64,000 nt of DNA from Pseudomonadota bacterium (GCA_016703895.1 JADJBE010000001.1:311501-375500), one strand, 5' to 3'. Positions 26,966 through 36,590 are shown, numbered from the stretch's first letter. The notes: a model not told the origin generated them from the sequence alone. Made by a program: numbers and translations.

Positions 26966-26973
26966 GGCCACCT

Positions 26974-27636
26974 GTGGCAACCGTCAATTTCAGCGTACCC
27001 GATGAAGTGAAGGCGGAATTCGACAAGGCCTTCGGTGATCAGAACAAGAGTGCGATCGTTGCTGAATTGATGCGCAGGGCCGTGCGCGAGCGCCAGCTCC
27101 AGATCAGGCGAAGCCGTGTGTTCCGCCAATTGAGTGGCGCGCGCGCGAACAGGCCATCCTTTAGTAGCGAGGAGATTCGCAAGGGCGCGCGCCGCCGACC
27201 GTCGATGATCATCGTGCTCGATGCGAGCGTAATCCTCAAATGGCTGATTGAGGATCCGCTTCGCGAGCTCGATACCGACAAGGCATCGATCCTCATGGAA
27301 TCAATCGTGGAGGGCGAGCTGGAAGTCCTGCAGCCTGTTCATTGGCTAGCTGAAGTTGCAGCTGTTGCCGCGCGCCTTACCCCTTCCACGGCGGTCCAGG
27401 ATGTCGAGCTGATCGCCGCGTTGGAACTTCCAGCGACCGATGATCCGCATGTGATTGCACGGGCGACTAGCATGGCGATCGAGACCAAACACCATCTGTT
27501 CGACACGCTCTATCACGCCGTAGCGCTTGAACACGAAGATGCAGTGCTGGTGACGGCAGATGACCGCTACTATGCGAAAGCTGAGCGGTACGGAAAGATT
27601 GCGCTGCTGCACGACTGGAAAGTGCCAGCTTTATAG
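26974..27636 (+). CDS. Ribbon-helix-helix antitoxin fused in frame to PIN-domain toxin (VapBC-like)
   Basis: 220 residues from a GTG with GAGG upstream. Residues 1-55 are an RHH DNA-binding domain (VNFSVPDEVKAEFDKAF, then KSAIVAELMRRAV). Residues 78-220 are a complete PIN domain starting at a Met (MIIVLDASVILKWL), with the acidic residues of the RNase site (D in LDAS, E in WLAEVA, D in FDTLYH and TADD). Normally these are two overlapping genes. Here the ATG at 27205 contains an ATGA, and one base less in the GC run just upstream would recreate a separate antitoxin ending there. The fusion may be real or an indel artefact. Confidence 0.8.
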   Translation: MATVNFSVPDEVKAEFDKAFGDQNKSAIVAELMRRAVRERQLQIRRSRVFRQLSGARANRPSFSSEEIRKGARRRPSMIIVLDASVILKWLIEDPLRELDTDKASILMESIVEGELEVLQPVHWLAEVAAVAARLTPSTAVQDVELIAALELPATDDPHVIARATSMAIETKHHLFDTLYHAVALEHEDAVLVTADDRYYAKAERYGKIALLHDWKVPAL

Positions 27637-27756
27637 GCGGCTGTGTGCCCAAAGCCGACTTGGGAGTTGCTCCAAAGCGGGCGTCCGAATCGATGCAAGC
27701 AGCCGTTGACTGCACGATCGCCGGGTTCTAGCACGGGGCTCGTTTGTCCGCTTGCA

Positions 27757-27777
27757 GCGTATACGCTCTAAGCGTAT
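27757..27777. promoter_or_regulatory. Triple half-site operator upstream of the RelE/NadS pair
   Basis: AGCGTATACGCT (27757-27768) is a perfect palindrome, and a third half-site AGCGTAT follows at 27771-27777. The inner ATACGC and GCGTAT also pair across five bases. The site ends 10 bp before the toxin start codon, in the position expected for autorepression by the helix-turn-helix antitoxin. Confidence 0.6.
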
Positions 27778-27786
27778 TATTCGATC

Positions 27787-28104
27787 ATGCTCTTCGTCGA
27801 ATTGCCGGCGTTTACGGCACAGCAACTGTTCGACGATGACGCATTGCTCGCAATTCAGCTACAACTATTGGCCGATCCCAGTGCGGGCGACTTGATTCCA
27901 AGGGCTCGCGGCTTGCGTAAATTGCGTGCCGCGCTGCCTGGACGAGGTAAACGGGGTGGTGCGCGAGTCATCTACTATTGCATGACAGGTGATCAGACCT
28001 GCTATCTCATCTTTGCCTACGCAAAGAACCGTCAATCTGATCTGACCCCAGCGCAGACGAAAGTGCTCGTCGAACTGATGCAAGAGGTACTACGTGATGG
28101 ATAA
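27787..28104 (+). CDS. RelE/HigB-type toxin
   Basis: 105 residues. It has the compact RelE-superfamily fold typical of HigB2-like toxins: LQLLADPSAGDLIPRARGLRKLRAAL, GGARVIYY and YLIFAYAKNRQSDLTPAQ. The basic residues expected for ribosome-dependent mRNA cleavage are present. It precedes and overlaps its antitoxin, the usual order for this family. Confidence 0.85.
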   Translation: MLFVELPAFTAQQLFDDDALLAIQLQLLADPSAGDLIPRARGLRKLRAALPGRGKRGGARVIYYCMTGDQTCYLIFAYAKNRQSDLTPAQTKVLVELMQEVLRDG

Positions 28105-28393
28105 GAAGTTGTTCGCCGGCCTACTAAGTGGCATTCGCCAGATGGATCAGCATAGGCGTGGCAAGCCGGTCGCCGGCGCTAAGGTGACAAAATTTGCGGC
28201 CATCGAAGCGCGCAAAATCCGGCGAGCATCGGGTTTGTCGCAAAGCGAGTTCGCACGACTTATCGGCGTCCCCATCAAAACCCTACAAAACTGGGAGCAA
28301 CAACGAACGCAGCCAGCAGGCCCTGCTAGGGCATTGCTCAAGATCGTCGCCGCCAACCCCAAGGCGGCAATTCAGGCGCTGCACTCTGCCTGA
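28097..28393 (+). CDS. nadS: NadS-family helix-turn-helix antitoxin
   Basis: 98 residues from the ATG at 28097, overlapping the toxin stop by 8 bp. Disordered N-terminal neutralising segment (DKKLFAGLLSGIRQMDQ), then an XRE helix-turn-helix (GLSQSEFARLIGVPIKTLQNWEQ) and the typical PAGPARALLKIVAANP end of NadS proteins. It would bind the RelE-like toxin and repress the operon at the AGCGTAT repeats upstream. Confidence 0.88.
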   Translation: MDKKLFAGLLSGIRQMDQHRRGKPVAGAKVTKFAAIEARKIRRASGLSQSEFARLIGVPIKTLQNWEQQRTQPAGPARALLKIVAANPKAAIQALHSA

Positions 28394-28475
28394 GGCGTGA
28401 ATTTTTGCTTTACGAACATTGCTCTTACCGACCCCCAGTGTGCCGCTAGAGTTGGTTGTGAACCGATAAACTTCT

Positions 28476-28673
28476 ATGACTTTCTTCCGCAGGCATCTTT
28501 TTCTCATACTGGCATTGATGCCTTTGGGGTATTTCTTCTTTGTTGACCTTTCAAGTCTGGGGTTAACACCTATCGTGCTTGGGATTTGGCTGTTCGGCTT
28601 TGCGTGCATGTCCATTTACATTGGACAGTCGCTTTGGCGTATCTACGACCATCGCACTCGGGGAAAGCGCTAG
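28476..28673 (+). CDS. Small two-helix membrane protein, unknown
   Basis: 65 residues: two hydrophobic helices (about 7-25 and 31-50) and a basic C-terminus ending DHRTRGKR. No clear ribosome site. It lies in the AT-richer accessory patch between the toxin-antitoxin modules. I do not recognise it; it could be a small inner-membrane protein or a chance frame. Confidence 0.4.
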   Translation: MTFFRRHLFLILALMPLGYFFFVDLSSLGLTPIVLGIWLFGFACMSIYIGQSLWRIYDHRTRGKR

Positions 28674-28823
28674 CAACTCTCCGATGTATGTTGCCAATTG
28701 CAACTACTTCAGCCTTTGCGGTATGTGTCCGCATCGTGGTGAACAGTGTTGGTCCTTTCATGAATCTCGGGACAATTTTTGCCACGGCGGGGCTTTCCAG
28801 ATAACTCAGAAGTTTCAAGAAAC

Positions 28824-29258
28824 GTGATCGTACGACGGTTGCGCGCAGTACTCGTCTCGGGGATTGCGGTGGGATTGTATGCAGTGGTTAGTCATGAGGT
28901 ACTGGCACTTCGCCTAGGATCGTACTGGGTGCTTTTCGTAGCAGTCTTGGCTCTCGTGCTATTGGTAACTGGAGTATTGTTCGAACCTCGTAGAAGTCGA
29001 ACGCGCCTTACTTGGGCCATCACATCGCCAGTCATCGGATGCATATTGGCTTCGGCCGCATTGCAGTTCGTGTTCTACGTGACCAAGACGACACGCACTC
29101 CGAATGTGTCGATCGCGGATTGGCTCTTTGTTTCGACCGTGTTCGCATACACTGTAACGCAGTTATGGATTGTTTCCCTGTTGCTCTTGGCCCTGAGCCA
29201 CATTAATCACCGAGTTCTTGGCCGGGGTTCGCGAGCCCCGAATGGCGGCCAAGAGTAG
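28824..29258 (+). CDS. Four-helix membrane protein, unknown
   Basis: 144 residues from a GTG at 28824, with four hydrophobic segments (AVLVSGIAVGLYAVV, WVLFVAVLALVLLVTGVLF, IGCILASAALQFVFYV, FAYTVTQLWIVSLLLLAL). The ribosome site is weak, and a longer frame starting at 28779 is also possible. No motif recognised. Same accessory patch as the toxin-antitoxin genes; base composition is less GC-rich than the flanking core genes. Confidence 0.5.
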   Translation: MIVRRLRAVLVSGIAVGLYAVVSHEVLALRLGSYWVLFVAVLALVLLVTGVLFEPRRSRTRLTWAITSPVIGCILASAALQFVFYVTKTTRTPNVSIADWLFVSTVFAYTVTQLWIVSLLLLALSHINHRVLGRGSRAPNGGQE

Positions 29259-29413
29259 GCGGGGAGAATGCGGGGGTTAGTAACAATGTGACCAGCTGAG
29301 AAAGTGGCACTTACATGCGCGGTAATGAACAAAGAATATTTCCAATAACAACTTGGTGCCGCGGATCATCCGATCACGCCGACTCGACTGAAACCAGACC
29401 GAGAAGACGAGTG

Positions 29414-29465
29414 TCCGCTAACCGGAGAACTGGGCGCCAACCTCGAACGACCGCTCCTGGCCGAA
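29414..29465 (+). repeat. 52-bp imperfect direct repeat, copy 1 (left of vapBC)
   Basis: Aligns without gaps to 30192-30243 with 40 of 52 identical positions by eye; both copies start TCCGCT and share ACCGG, AACTGG and CCTCGAA. The two copies bracket the vapBC module. The remaining intergenic DNA 29259-29479 shows nothing else I can name. Confidence 0.55.
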
Positions 29466-29479
29466 TCCAGCCAAAGAAA

Positions 29480-29890
29480 CTAACTATCTGCCTTCCATAC
29501 ATGTAACTCGCAATGAGCGGTGGCCAAGCCGAAGTCGTTATCGGTAGTAAGCAACGTTAGCCCATGTCGGACACATAGCTGAGCGATCAGTGCGTCAATT
29601 GTGCCAATCTGCACCCCAGATCGTCGGCACGAATTTCGGAGATCCGCTGCGTCGATGTAATCTTGGCGGTCCGGATTGAGCAGAGGCAAAGCGGAAAAAC
29701 GCTGGACGATATCGGTCCGTGCCCTCGGTCCAGTAAAGCCTTGCAAAAGTTCCTGGAGAACCAAACCGGTCGTGACGATAGGTTCGCCGTCAGCCAGTGC
29801 TTTCTGCAGCACCCTGACGTGTGGTTCGTCGCCCACTCGATCACGCCTGAAGGCCAATGACCAGACGCTGGTATCCACCAGCAAAGTCAT
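29480..29890 (-). CDS. vapC: VapC-type PIN-domain ribonuclease toxin
   Basis: 136 residues. PIN fold with the four acidic positions: D in LLVDTSVW, E in LVLQELLQGF, D in GTIDALIA and D in LLTTDNDFG. It should cleave RNA (tRNA or rRNA in characterised VapCs) when free of antitoxin. The ATG overlaps the vapB stop by 4 bp (ATGA). Confidence 0.9.
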   Translation of the reverse strand: MTLLVDTSVWSLAFRRDRVGDEPHVRVLQKALADGEPIVTTGLVLQELLQGFTGPRARTDIVQRFSALPLLNPDRQDYIDAADLRNSCRRSGVQIGTIDALIAQLCVRHGLTLLTTDNDFGLATAHCELHVWKADS

Positions 29891-30087
29891 CGCCGCGTGC
29901 GCTCAGCCTTATAGTCGAACGACGGATTCCACTCGAGCTTGCCCATCAGGTCGAGCACGTCTTTTTGCTTTCGCCGAGCAACGAATTCCTCTAGTGCGCG
30001 CGTTACCGCCGCCTTCTTGGTGGTCTCGCCGCTGACCGCCAAGGCTCGTTCGATCAGAGCCGGATCTATGGAGAGATTGGTAGCCAT
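29887..30087 (-). CDS. vapB: VapB-type antitoxin
   Basis: 66 residues: a DNA-binding N-terminus (NLSIDPALIERALAVSG, TKKAAVTRALEEFVARR) and a C-terminal toxin-wrapping tail (LMGKLEWNPSFDYKAERTRR), as in the short VapB family paired with PIN toxins. Start at the ATG 30087; longer frame upstream overlaps the promoter. Cotranscribed with vapC. Confidence 0.88.
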   Translation of the reverse strand: MATNLSIDPALIERALAVSGETTKKAAVTRALEEFVARRKQKDVLDLMGKLEWNPSFDYKAERTRR

Positions 30088-30095
30088 GTGTGACC

Positions 30096-30135
30096 TCTTA
30101 CACATGATCTTACACAATCCTGTGTGCCTCGGCAA
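30096..30135 (-). promoter_or_regulatory. vapBC promoter and operator direct repeats
   Basis: On the minus strand TTGCCG (30135-30130) and TAAGAT (30112-30107) are 17 bp apart. Two direct copies of TGTGTAAGA (30116-30108 and 30104-30096) lie 12 bp apart across and after the -10, a likely antitoxin-binding array. Confidence 0.6.
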
Positions 30136-30191
30136 CTTTATCTCGATGTGAATTGACCGTCACGTTGGTCATTTGTCCACCGGGCTGGGTA

Positions 30192-30243
30192 TCCGCTTAC
30201 CGGCAAACTGGATGCCGGCCTCGAATGACGGCTCCAGGCGGAG
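30192..30243 (+). repeat. 52-bp imperfect direct repeat, copy 2 (right of vapBC)
   Basis: Partner of 29414-29465, same orientation, about 77% identical over 52 bp by eye. It lies between the vapBC promoter and the end of the transaldolase gene. Confidence 0.55.
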
Positions 30244-30269
30244 TGCGACCAATAGGCTGCCGAACAATA

Positions 30270-31373
30270 TTAGCGACGAACCTTATCGATCACCGCTAAC
30301 AAGCGATCGTAGGGATCGCTGAATTTGCGCACTCCCTCTGCCTCGAGCTGTGCGGCGACCTCCTCCAGGTCGATGTCATGCTGCGCCAAACCAGCGATGA
30401 CCTGCGGCGCGGTACTAACCGACTCATCGATACGCAGCTCCGGTTTGCCATGGTCTCGATAAGCGGCGAGCGTTTCGGGCGGCATGGTATTGACAGTGTC
30501 AGCGGCAATCAGCGCTTCGACGTACTTGACGTCGCTGTACGCCGGGTTCTTGGTAGACGATGACGCCCATAACAACCGTTGCGGGCGCGCGCCGGCGCGC
30601 GCCAACTGCTGCCAGTCAGGCTTGGCAATGCGATCGCGGTACGCCTGCATCGCACTGCCGGCACTGGCAACGCCCGCCGTGCCGCGCAGCGATGCTGCGC
30701 CGGCATGTCCCGCTGCAATTCGCTGCTCGAGTCGCTCATCGACGAGCGTATCGATGCGGCTGATGAAGAAACTGGCCACTGATGCGATCTTGTTGATCGA
30801 CTCGCCGGTTAGCTTGCGGTCCGCGAGCCCGGCCAAGAATGCCTCAAGCACCTCTCGATAGCGGGCCACCGAAAAAATCAGCGTAACGTTGACATTGATA
30901 CCGGACGCGATTGTCTTGCGAATCGCTGGCAATCCTTCGCGCGTTCCGGGAATCTTGATCATCACGTTGGGCCGATCTACTGCACGCCACAAGCGGCTCG
31001 CAGCGGCGATCGTTCCCTCGGTGTCGAGCGCGAGGTGGGGCGATACTTCGAGACTGACATAGCCCGTCTCGGCATTGGTCTGCCGGTAAGTGCTCGCAAA
31101 TGCGTCGGCGGCCGACTGGATGTCAGCTATTGCCAGTTGTTCGTAGAGCGCCTCCGTTGTCAGGGTCGGCGGCGCGGCCTTGATGTCCGTGTGATAGTCG
31201 TCAGTATCGGAGATGGCCTTGGCAAAGATCGCGGGGTTGGACGTGAGTCCGGCGAGGCCATCGTCAGCGATCAAGCGCGCGAGCTCGCCGCTCTTGAATA
31301 ACCCGCGCCGGATATCATCGAGCCAGACCTGCTGGCCGAGCTGCCGCAGGCGCTGCAGCGGGTTGTCACTCAC
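30270..31373 (-). CDS. tal: Transaldolase
   Basis: 367 residues, the long class of single-domain transaldolases. It starts at a GTG with a near-perfect AGGAGG 9 bp upstream, overlapping the ygiQ stop (GTGA). Key segments: [13 protein letters not shown] near the N-terminus, [20 protein letters not shown] with the Schiff-base Lys, [21 protein letters not shown] and [11 protein letters not shown]. It transfers a dihydroxyacetone unit in the non-oxidative pentose phosphate pathway. Confidence 0.93.
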   Translation of the reverse strand: MSDNPLQRLRQLGQQVWLDDIRRGLFKSGELARLIADDGLAGLTSNPAIFAKAISDTDDYHTDIKAAPPTLTTEALYEQLAIADIQSAADAFASTYRQTNAETGYVSLEVSPHLALDTEGTIAAASRLWRAVDRPNVMIKIPGTREGLPAIRKTIASGINVNVTLIFSVARYREVLEAFLAGLADRKLTGESINKIASVASFFISRIDTLVDERLEQRIAAGHAGAASLRGTAGVASAGSAMQAYRDRIAKPDWQQLARAGARPQRLLWASSSTKNPAYSDVKYVEALIAADTVNTMPPETLAAYRDHGKPELRIDESVSTAPQVIAGLAQHDIDLEEVAAQLEAEGVRKFSDPYDRLLAVIDKVRR

Positions 31374-33585
31374 GGCGACTTCCTCCTGGTACGCCCGGCT
31401 TGAGTCTGTCCAGCACGCTTGGCCGCACTCGGAACCGCGGGTGTATCGGGCAAGCCAGTGTGTTGCGTTCGAAACGGCCGGGCACCGCTCTTCCCATGGG
31501 TGGGCCGAGCATCTGCCCCCGTACCAGCGGGCTGCCACGCCGGAATCAACTGCTGTTTGCCGCTGCCGATGAGGTCTGCGCGGCCCATGCGACGCAGCGC
31601 TTCACGCAGCTCAGGCCAGTTGTTAGCATCATGATAGCGCAAGAACGCCTTGTGCAAGCGACGCACCTTCAGGCCCTTGGGGATCTTGACCTCTTCGCTC
31701 GTGCGCGTGACTTTACGCAACGGATTCTTGTGTGAGTGGTACATCGCCGTGGCCGTCGCCATCGGCCCCGGCAGGAACGCCTGCACCTGATCGGCACGAA
31801 AGCCGTTCTTTTTCAACCAGAGCGCAAGCTCCAGCATGTCCTCGTCAGTGGTACCCGGATGCGCCGCAATGAAATACGGGATCAAGTACTGCTCTTTCCC
31901 AGCCTCTTTGGAGTAGCGATCGAACAGCTCCTTGAAGCGGTAGTAAGCCCCCACCCCCGGCTTCATCATTTTCGACAGCGGTCCGTCGCCGATCGCCTCC
32001 GGCGCGATCTTGAGATAACCACCCACGTGGTGCTGCGCCAGTTCCTTCACATACTCGGGGCTCTCGATCGCCAGGTCGTACCGGACGCCCGATGCGACCA
32101 GCACTTTCTTGATGCCCGGCAGTTCGCGCGCCTTGCGGTAAAGCTCGATCAGCGGCGTGTGGTTAGTGTCAAGATTAGGACAAATACCCGGGAAAACACA
32201 CGAGGGGCGCCGGCATGCCGACTCGATCTCGCGGCTCTTGCAGGCCAGTCGATACATGTTGGCAGTGGGTCCACCAAGGTCTGATATGACGCCTGTGAAC
32301 CCCGGCACGTTGTCGCGTACCTCGGCGATCTCACGCAGGATCGAACCCTCAGAGCGATTCTGGATGATGCGACCCTCGTGTTCGGTGATCGAACAAAAGG
32401 TGCAGCCGCCAAAGCAACCACGCTGGATTGCGATCGAAAAGCGAATCATCTTGTAGGCGGGGATATTCGCCTCGCCGTAGAAAGGATGCGGTTTGCGTTG
32501 GTAGGGTTGTTCGTAAACCCAGTCCATCTCCTCGGTCGTCAGCGGGATGGGCGGCGGATTGAGCCACACGTCAACGTCCCCATGCCGTTGCACGAGTGCC
32601 CGCGCATTACCGGGATTCGATTCCAGATGGAGGATGCGTGAAGCGTGCGCATAGAGGACGGCATCCTCAGCGACCGCCTCATGGGACGGCAGCCGGATCA
32701 CGCTGCGCTCGCGATCGGCATTTTTGACGCGGCGGACGAATTTGACGACGCGTTCACCCCGCGCGTCATCAGCGGCCGCTGCGGCCTTGTCCGCCGCCAC
32801 GTCGGGCAGACGCGACTGCGTCGCACTCGGCTCCATCGCATACGGGTCAATGGGCGGATTGAGCGGCCCAGGCGTGTCGAGATGGGTCGAGTCAATCTCA
32901 ATCCAGCCCGCCGGCTGTGCGGTACGTGTAAACACGGTGCCGCGCAGATCGGTGATCTCGTCGATCGCTTCGCCGCCCGCCAGACGATGGGCGATGTCGA
33001 CGATCTGCCGTTCAGCATTACCGAACACCAGCATGTCCGCTTTGGCGTCTAACAACGCGGACCGGCGCACCTTCTCGGACCAGTAGTCATAGTGGGCAAT
33101 ACGCCGCAGGCTACCCTCGATCCCGCCCACCACAATAGTGGCATCGCGATACGCCTCGCGGCGCGCTGCGCGTAGACAATCAACGCCCGATCGGGTCGCC
33201 TACCGCCCTCACCGCCCGGCGTATACGCGTCATCGCTGCGCACGCGACGCTCAGAGGTATAACGATTGACCATCGAGTCCATGTTCCCGGCCGTGATGCC
33301 GAAGAACAGGTTAGGTCGGCCGAGTGCTTTGAAGGCATCGCTGCTGCGCCAATCAGGCTGCGCGATGATGCCGACGCGAAAGCCCTGCGCCTCGAGCACG
33401 CGGCCGATGATCGCCATCCCGAAGCTGGGATGGTCCACATAGGCATCGCCCGTGACGATGATGATGTCGCAGGAGTCCCAGCCCAGCGCGTCCATTTCGG
33501 CACGTGACATCGGCAGGAACGGCGCCGTGCCGAAGCGCGCGGCCCAAAACTTCCGATGGGACCGGATGTCGCGTGCGGTTTCCAT
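31370..33585 (-). pseudogene. ygiQ: YgiQ-family radical SAM protein, single frameshift
   Basis: Upstream frame: METARD..., then [29 protein letters not shown] and [12 protein letters not shown]. Downstream frame: [26 protein letters not shown] to the C-terminus, including the radical SAM cluster motif [10 protein letters not shown]. They join at the GG (CC on the coding strand) at 33160-33161. One extra C there would give QRAREAY, matching the family. Otherwise it is a full-length, well-conserved YgiQ of about 738 residues, so error is more likely than inactivation. The start is uncertain, since a GTG at 33606 abuts the S9 peptidase stop. Cellular role of YgiQ is not established. Confidence 0.85.
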
Positions 33586-33606
33586 GACTGAGTGCCGGCT
33601 GCCCAC

Positions 33607-35651
33607 TTACTTCTTGCTGCCGAGCGCCTGCTCGAGACCTGGCACATAACTCGCACCATCCAGTACCTCGAGGCTCGCGCCTTCAAAGTCGTCGCCGACC
33701 GGCTCGTAACGGCCGCCGAGACACTGTGACAGGAAGCCTTCAGTAATCGCATAGAACGACGTGCGATTCTGCGGTCGCGCGAAACCGTGGCCTTCATCCG
33801 GATACAGCACATACGTCACGGGCAGGTTCTTGGCTTTCATTGCTGCCGCGATCTGATCCGCCTCGGCCTTCTTGACACGCGGGTCGTTAGCGCCTTGGGC
33901 GATAAGCAGCGGCTTGTTGATCGCTTCGACGCGCGTGAGTGGCGAGCGCTCTGCTAACAGCTTCCGGCCCTCTTCAGTGCGCGGATCACCGACGCGAGTG
34001 GCGAACTCCTCAAAGAACGACTTCCAGTACGGCGGAATTGTCGCCAGCAAGGTATTGAGATTGGACGGGCCCACAATATCGACGCCGCAGGCGAACGTAT
34101 CCGGCGTGAACGTCAGACCGACGAGCGTGGCGTAGCCGCCATACGAGCCACCGTAAATCGCCACCTTGTCCGCCAGCGCAATCTTCTCCTTGATGGCCCA
34201 CTGCACGGCATCGATCAGATCATCGTGCATCTTGCCGGCCCACTCGCGATTGCTGGCATTGATGAAGCTCTTGCCGAAGCCCGTGCTGCCGCGAAAATTG
34301 ACCGACAGCACGGCATAGCCTCGATTGGCAAGCCACTGGTGCTCTGGATCAAAGCCGTAGGTGTCACGCGCCCAGGGGCCACCATGTACGTTGAGCACCA
34401 GTGGCAGCGGCACATCCGGACGACCGTCGCCATTTTTGTCGGCGCCGGGCGGCAGCGAGAGATAGGACACGAGGGCGAGCCCGTCGCGCGACTTGATCTC
34501 CATGGCGTGCATCGGTACCAGTGGCGCACCCGACAGCTGCGGTCGCATTTCAAACAGCTTGTCCAGCTGCGTGGTCTTGCGATCATAGAGATAGCTCACC
34601 GCCGGCGCCTGCGGCTCATCTGTGACGACGATCCAGCGATCGTCGGCGAGTGTGCGGCTACCGATATCAAACGAATCGCCCAACTTGGAAGTCAGAAACG
34701 CTATGTCATCTTTGACTGCGTCGCCCAGCGGCTTGATCTCAGGCTTCAAGTACTCGATCCCGTATGCCTGCGGACGATAGGTCTTGGGCTCCAGCCACAC
34801 ACGGCCGATATCGGCGCGCTCGCTCGCAGCGATCTGCTCCTGCTTGCCGCTGGCCAGATCGATCCGCATCAACGCCGACTTGTCGCGATCGATTGATGAC
34901 AGAAGCAACGCCGACTTGCCGTCACCTTCAATCGTGAGCAAGTTGGTGGTTAGCGAATCGTCGCGCCCGTAGCTGATCAGCGGCAGCCAGCCCTGGTCGG
35001 TGCGGCGCAGGACGTCGTTGCTGTCCGCGCCGGTTTTAAGCGCGAGCCGCGGCACGAGGTCACTATCCACCTCGTAACCCGCAAACTCTTGCTCGTTGCG
35101 CTCGATCAATTTGCGCTCGCCGGTGGCGAGATCGATCTCATAGAGGTCATGCCACTCGGGTACGCGATCATTGATACCCACTAGCACCACGCCCGGCCGT
35201 TTCCAGGACAAGCCAACGACCTGCGCCGTGATGCCCTTGAAGGGCGTGAGGTCCCGCTGCTCGCCAGACACGACATCAACGGCATACAGATGCCAATTCT
35301 CGTCGCCGCCTTCATCCTGAATGAAGAGCACATGCCGATTGGTGTACGCCCAGAAATGCTGCCGAATGCCGCGCTTCTGGTCGTTAGTAATCGGCTTTGC
35401 CTCACCGCTCTTGCCGACCGGCGCGAGGAAGACGTTCAACACGCCATCGCGCGGTGCAATGAACGAGTTGAACTTGCCATCCGGCGAAAGGCGCGCTTGC
35501 GCTTTGTCCGGGTTGCCGAACAGCGCGTCTCGTGCGATCAACTTGGTGGTCATCGTGTCGGCGCCGCCGCTCTGAGCGGCCCAGGTGGGCATGGACCAGA
35601 ATGGCATGACATGAGTCCGGCGACTGCGGCCGGTGCGATGAATCTGTTCAT
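33607..35651 (-). CDS. S9-family prolyl oligopeptidase-type peptidase, probably exported
   Basis: About 680 residues. N-terminal beta-propeller region ([19 protein letters not shown]...), then an alpha/beta-hydrolase peptidase domain with catalytic Ser in [11 protein letters not shown], Asp in GANDPRV and His in DEGHGF. The long uninterrupted frame begins within 35733. The only start with a good ribosome site (AGAAGGAT) is the ATG at 35651, in a different frame, encoding [13 protein letters not shown]. Joining it near 35605-35612 to [12 protein letters not shown] would give a normal signal peptide, so I place the start there and suspect a small indel. Without it, translation could begin at ATG 35607. 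Confidence 0.82.
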
Positions 35652-35789
35652 CTAGTTGATCCTTCTGCAATGGGGGTGGCGGCCAGCGTGGCTGGCTGCG
35701 ATCTGGACCTATTATAACCCTTGCGGGTTCCACCTTCTGGCAACGTGGGGGCCGCGAGCCCCAGGCGACGTGAGCGACGGCTTGTGCGG

Positions 35790-36590
35790 CTAGACCCCGT
35801 CGATCCAGAACTGCGCTCCGCAGCCCTGGTCGCGCCGCTTGACGCTTGGACAGGCGAGCAAAGTGGCTGGCGCGCCAGCCGCGCCGTCATTGTCGATGCA
35901 TTGCCGGATCTCGTAGAGATACGGCCGCCCGCGCTTGGCCGGGTCGCTACTTTTGACGTTGCGGCAATGGAAGGTGAGCGTATCGCCGTACCCGGGCCGA
36001 AAGGCATTGGCCGCCGCACGCAACTCGGCGCCTGAGATGCGCCGCTCGGCATTGGCGCGCAGTACGGCTCCCACTGCCGCGTTGACGTCTTTAACGAGAT
36101 CAATGGACAGCCGGAAATACAGCGGCGCGTCGAGACCCGAGCAAGTGCCGTGCTTGCGCCATTCGTGTGAATGCAAGCCGCTGGCGGTGCCGGGCATCCA
36201 CTGATCCAACTCGATCCGCAACTCGCGTGGCATATCGAGCCTGGGCCCGGCGCAGTCGCGCGGATAACTCCCCGGACGATCATTCTCGGGCCAGAGACCG
36301 TGGATCACGATCGGCCGGCGCGCGTTGTCAGCTGCGGTCCAGGCGGTGCAGTCCTTGCGGCGCGCATTACCATCCTCACAGAACGCGGGGTGAAGCGAGT
36401 ACGCCATCAAATAGAAGTCGAACGACTCGCTGCTGCGCCGCCCTTTACTGACGCTCTGAGCCGCGTCCGAAGTCGGCGATTCGGCCTGACGACTGCTTTG
36501 CCATTGATAAAACAGCGCAGACAATACTGCCGCGATCAGTGCTGCAACAGATGTATTACGTCGCCGCCGGCTACTTTTCCGGGTTGTCAT
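35790..36590 (-). CDS. Ribonuclease T2 family protein
   Basis: 266 residues. An N-terminal hydrophobic segment (VAALIAAVLSALFYQW) acts as signal or anchor. Both catalytic segments are intact: CAS I IHGLWPEN and CAS II HEWRKHGTC, with the family's disulfide cysteines. RNase T2 enzymes cleave RNA through a 2',3'-cyclic phosphate; bacterial members are periplasmic. The start codon overlaps the end of the transporter gene by 20 bp, so the two are cotranscribed. Confidence 0.92.
   Translation of the reverse strand: MTTRKSSRRRRNTSVAALIAAVLSALFYQWQSSRQAESPTSDAAQSVSKGRRSSESFDFYLMAYSLHPAFCEDGNARRKDCTAWTAADNARRPIVIHGLWPENDRPGSYPRDCAGPRLDMPRELRIELDQWMPGTASGLHSHEWRKHGTCSGLDAPLYFRLSIDLVKDVNAAVGAVLRANAERRISGAELRAAANAFRPGYGDTLTFHCRNVKSSDPAKRGRPYLYEIRQCIDNDGAAGAPATLLACPSVKRRDQGCGAQFWIDGV

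Noticed and set aside
28579..28827. Open frame with several Cys between the two small membrane proteins
   Set aside because: No ribosome site and no family resemblance. It overlaps both neighbours and looks like chance coding in AT-richer DNA.
26799..30269. Genomic island or integron
   Set aside because: Toxin-antitoxin genes and a repeat pair are present, but there is no integrase, transposase, tRNA target or attachment-site pair.
35711..35737. TATAAT with an AACCC/GGGTT hairpin on the minus strand upstream of the S9 peptidase
   Set aside because: A good -10 but no -35 at acceptable spacing, and the hairpin has no T run. Too weak to list as promoter or terminator.
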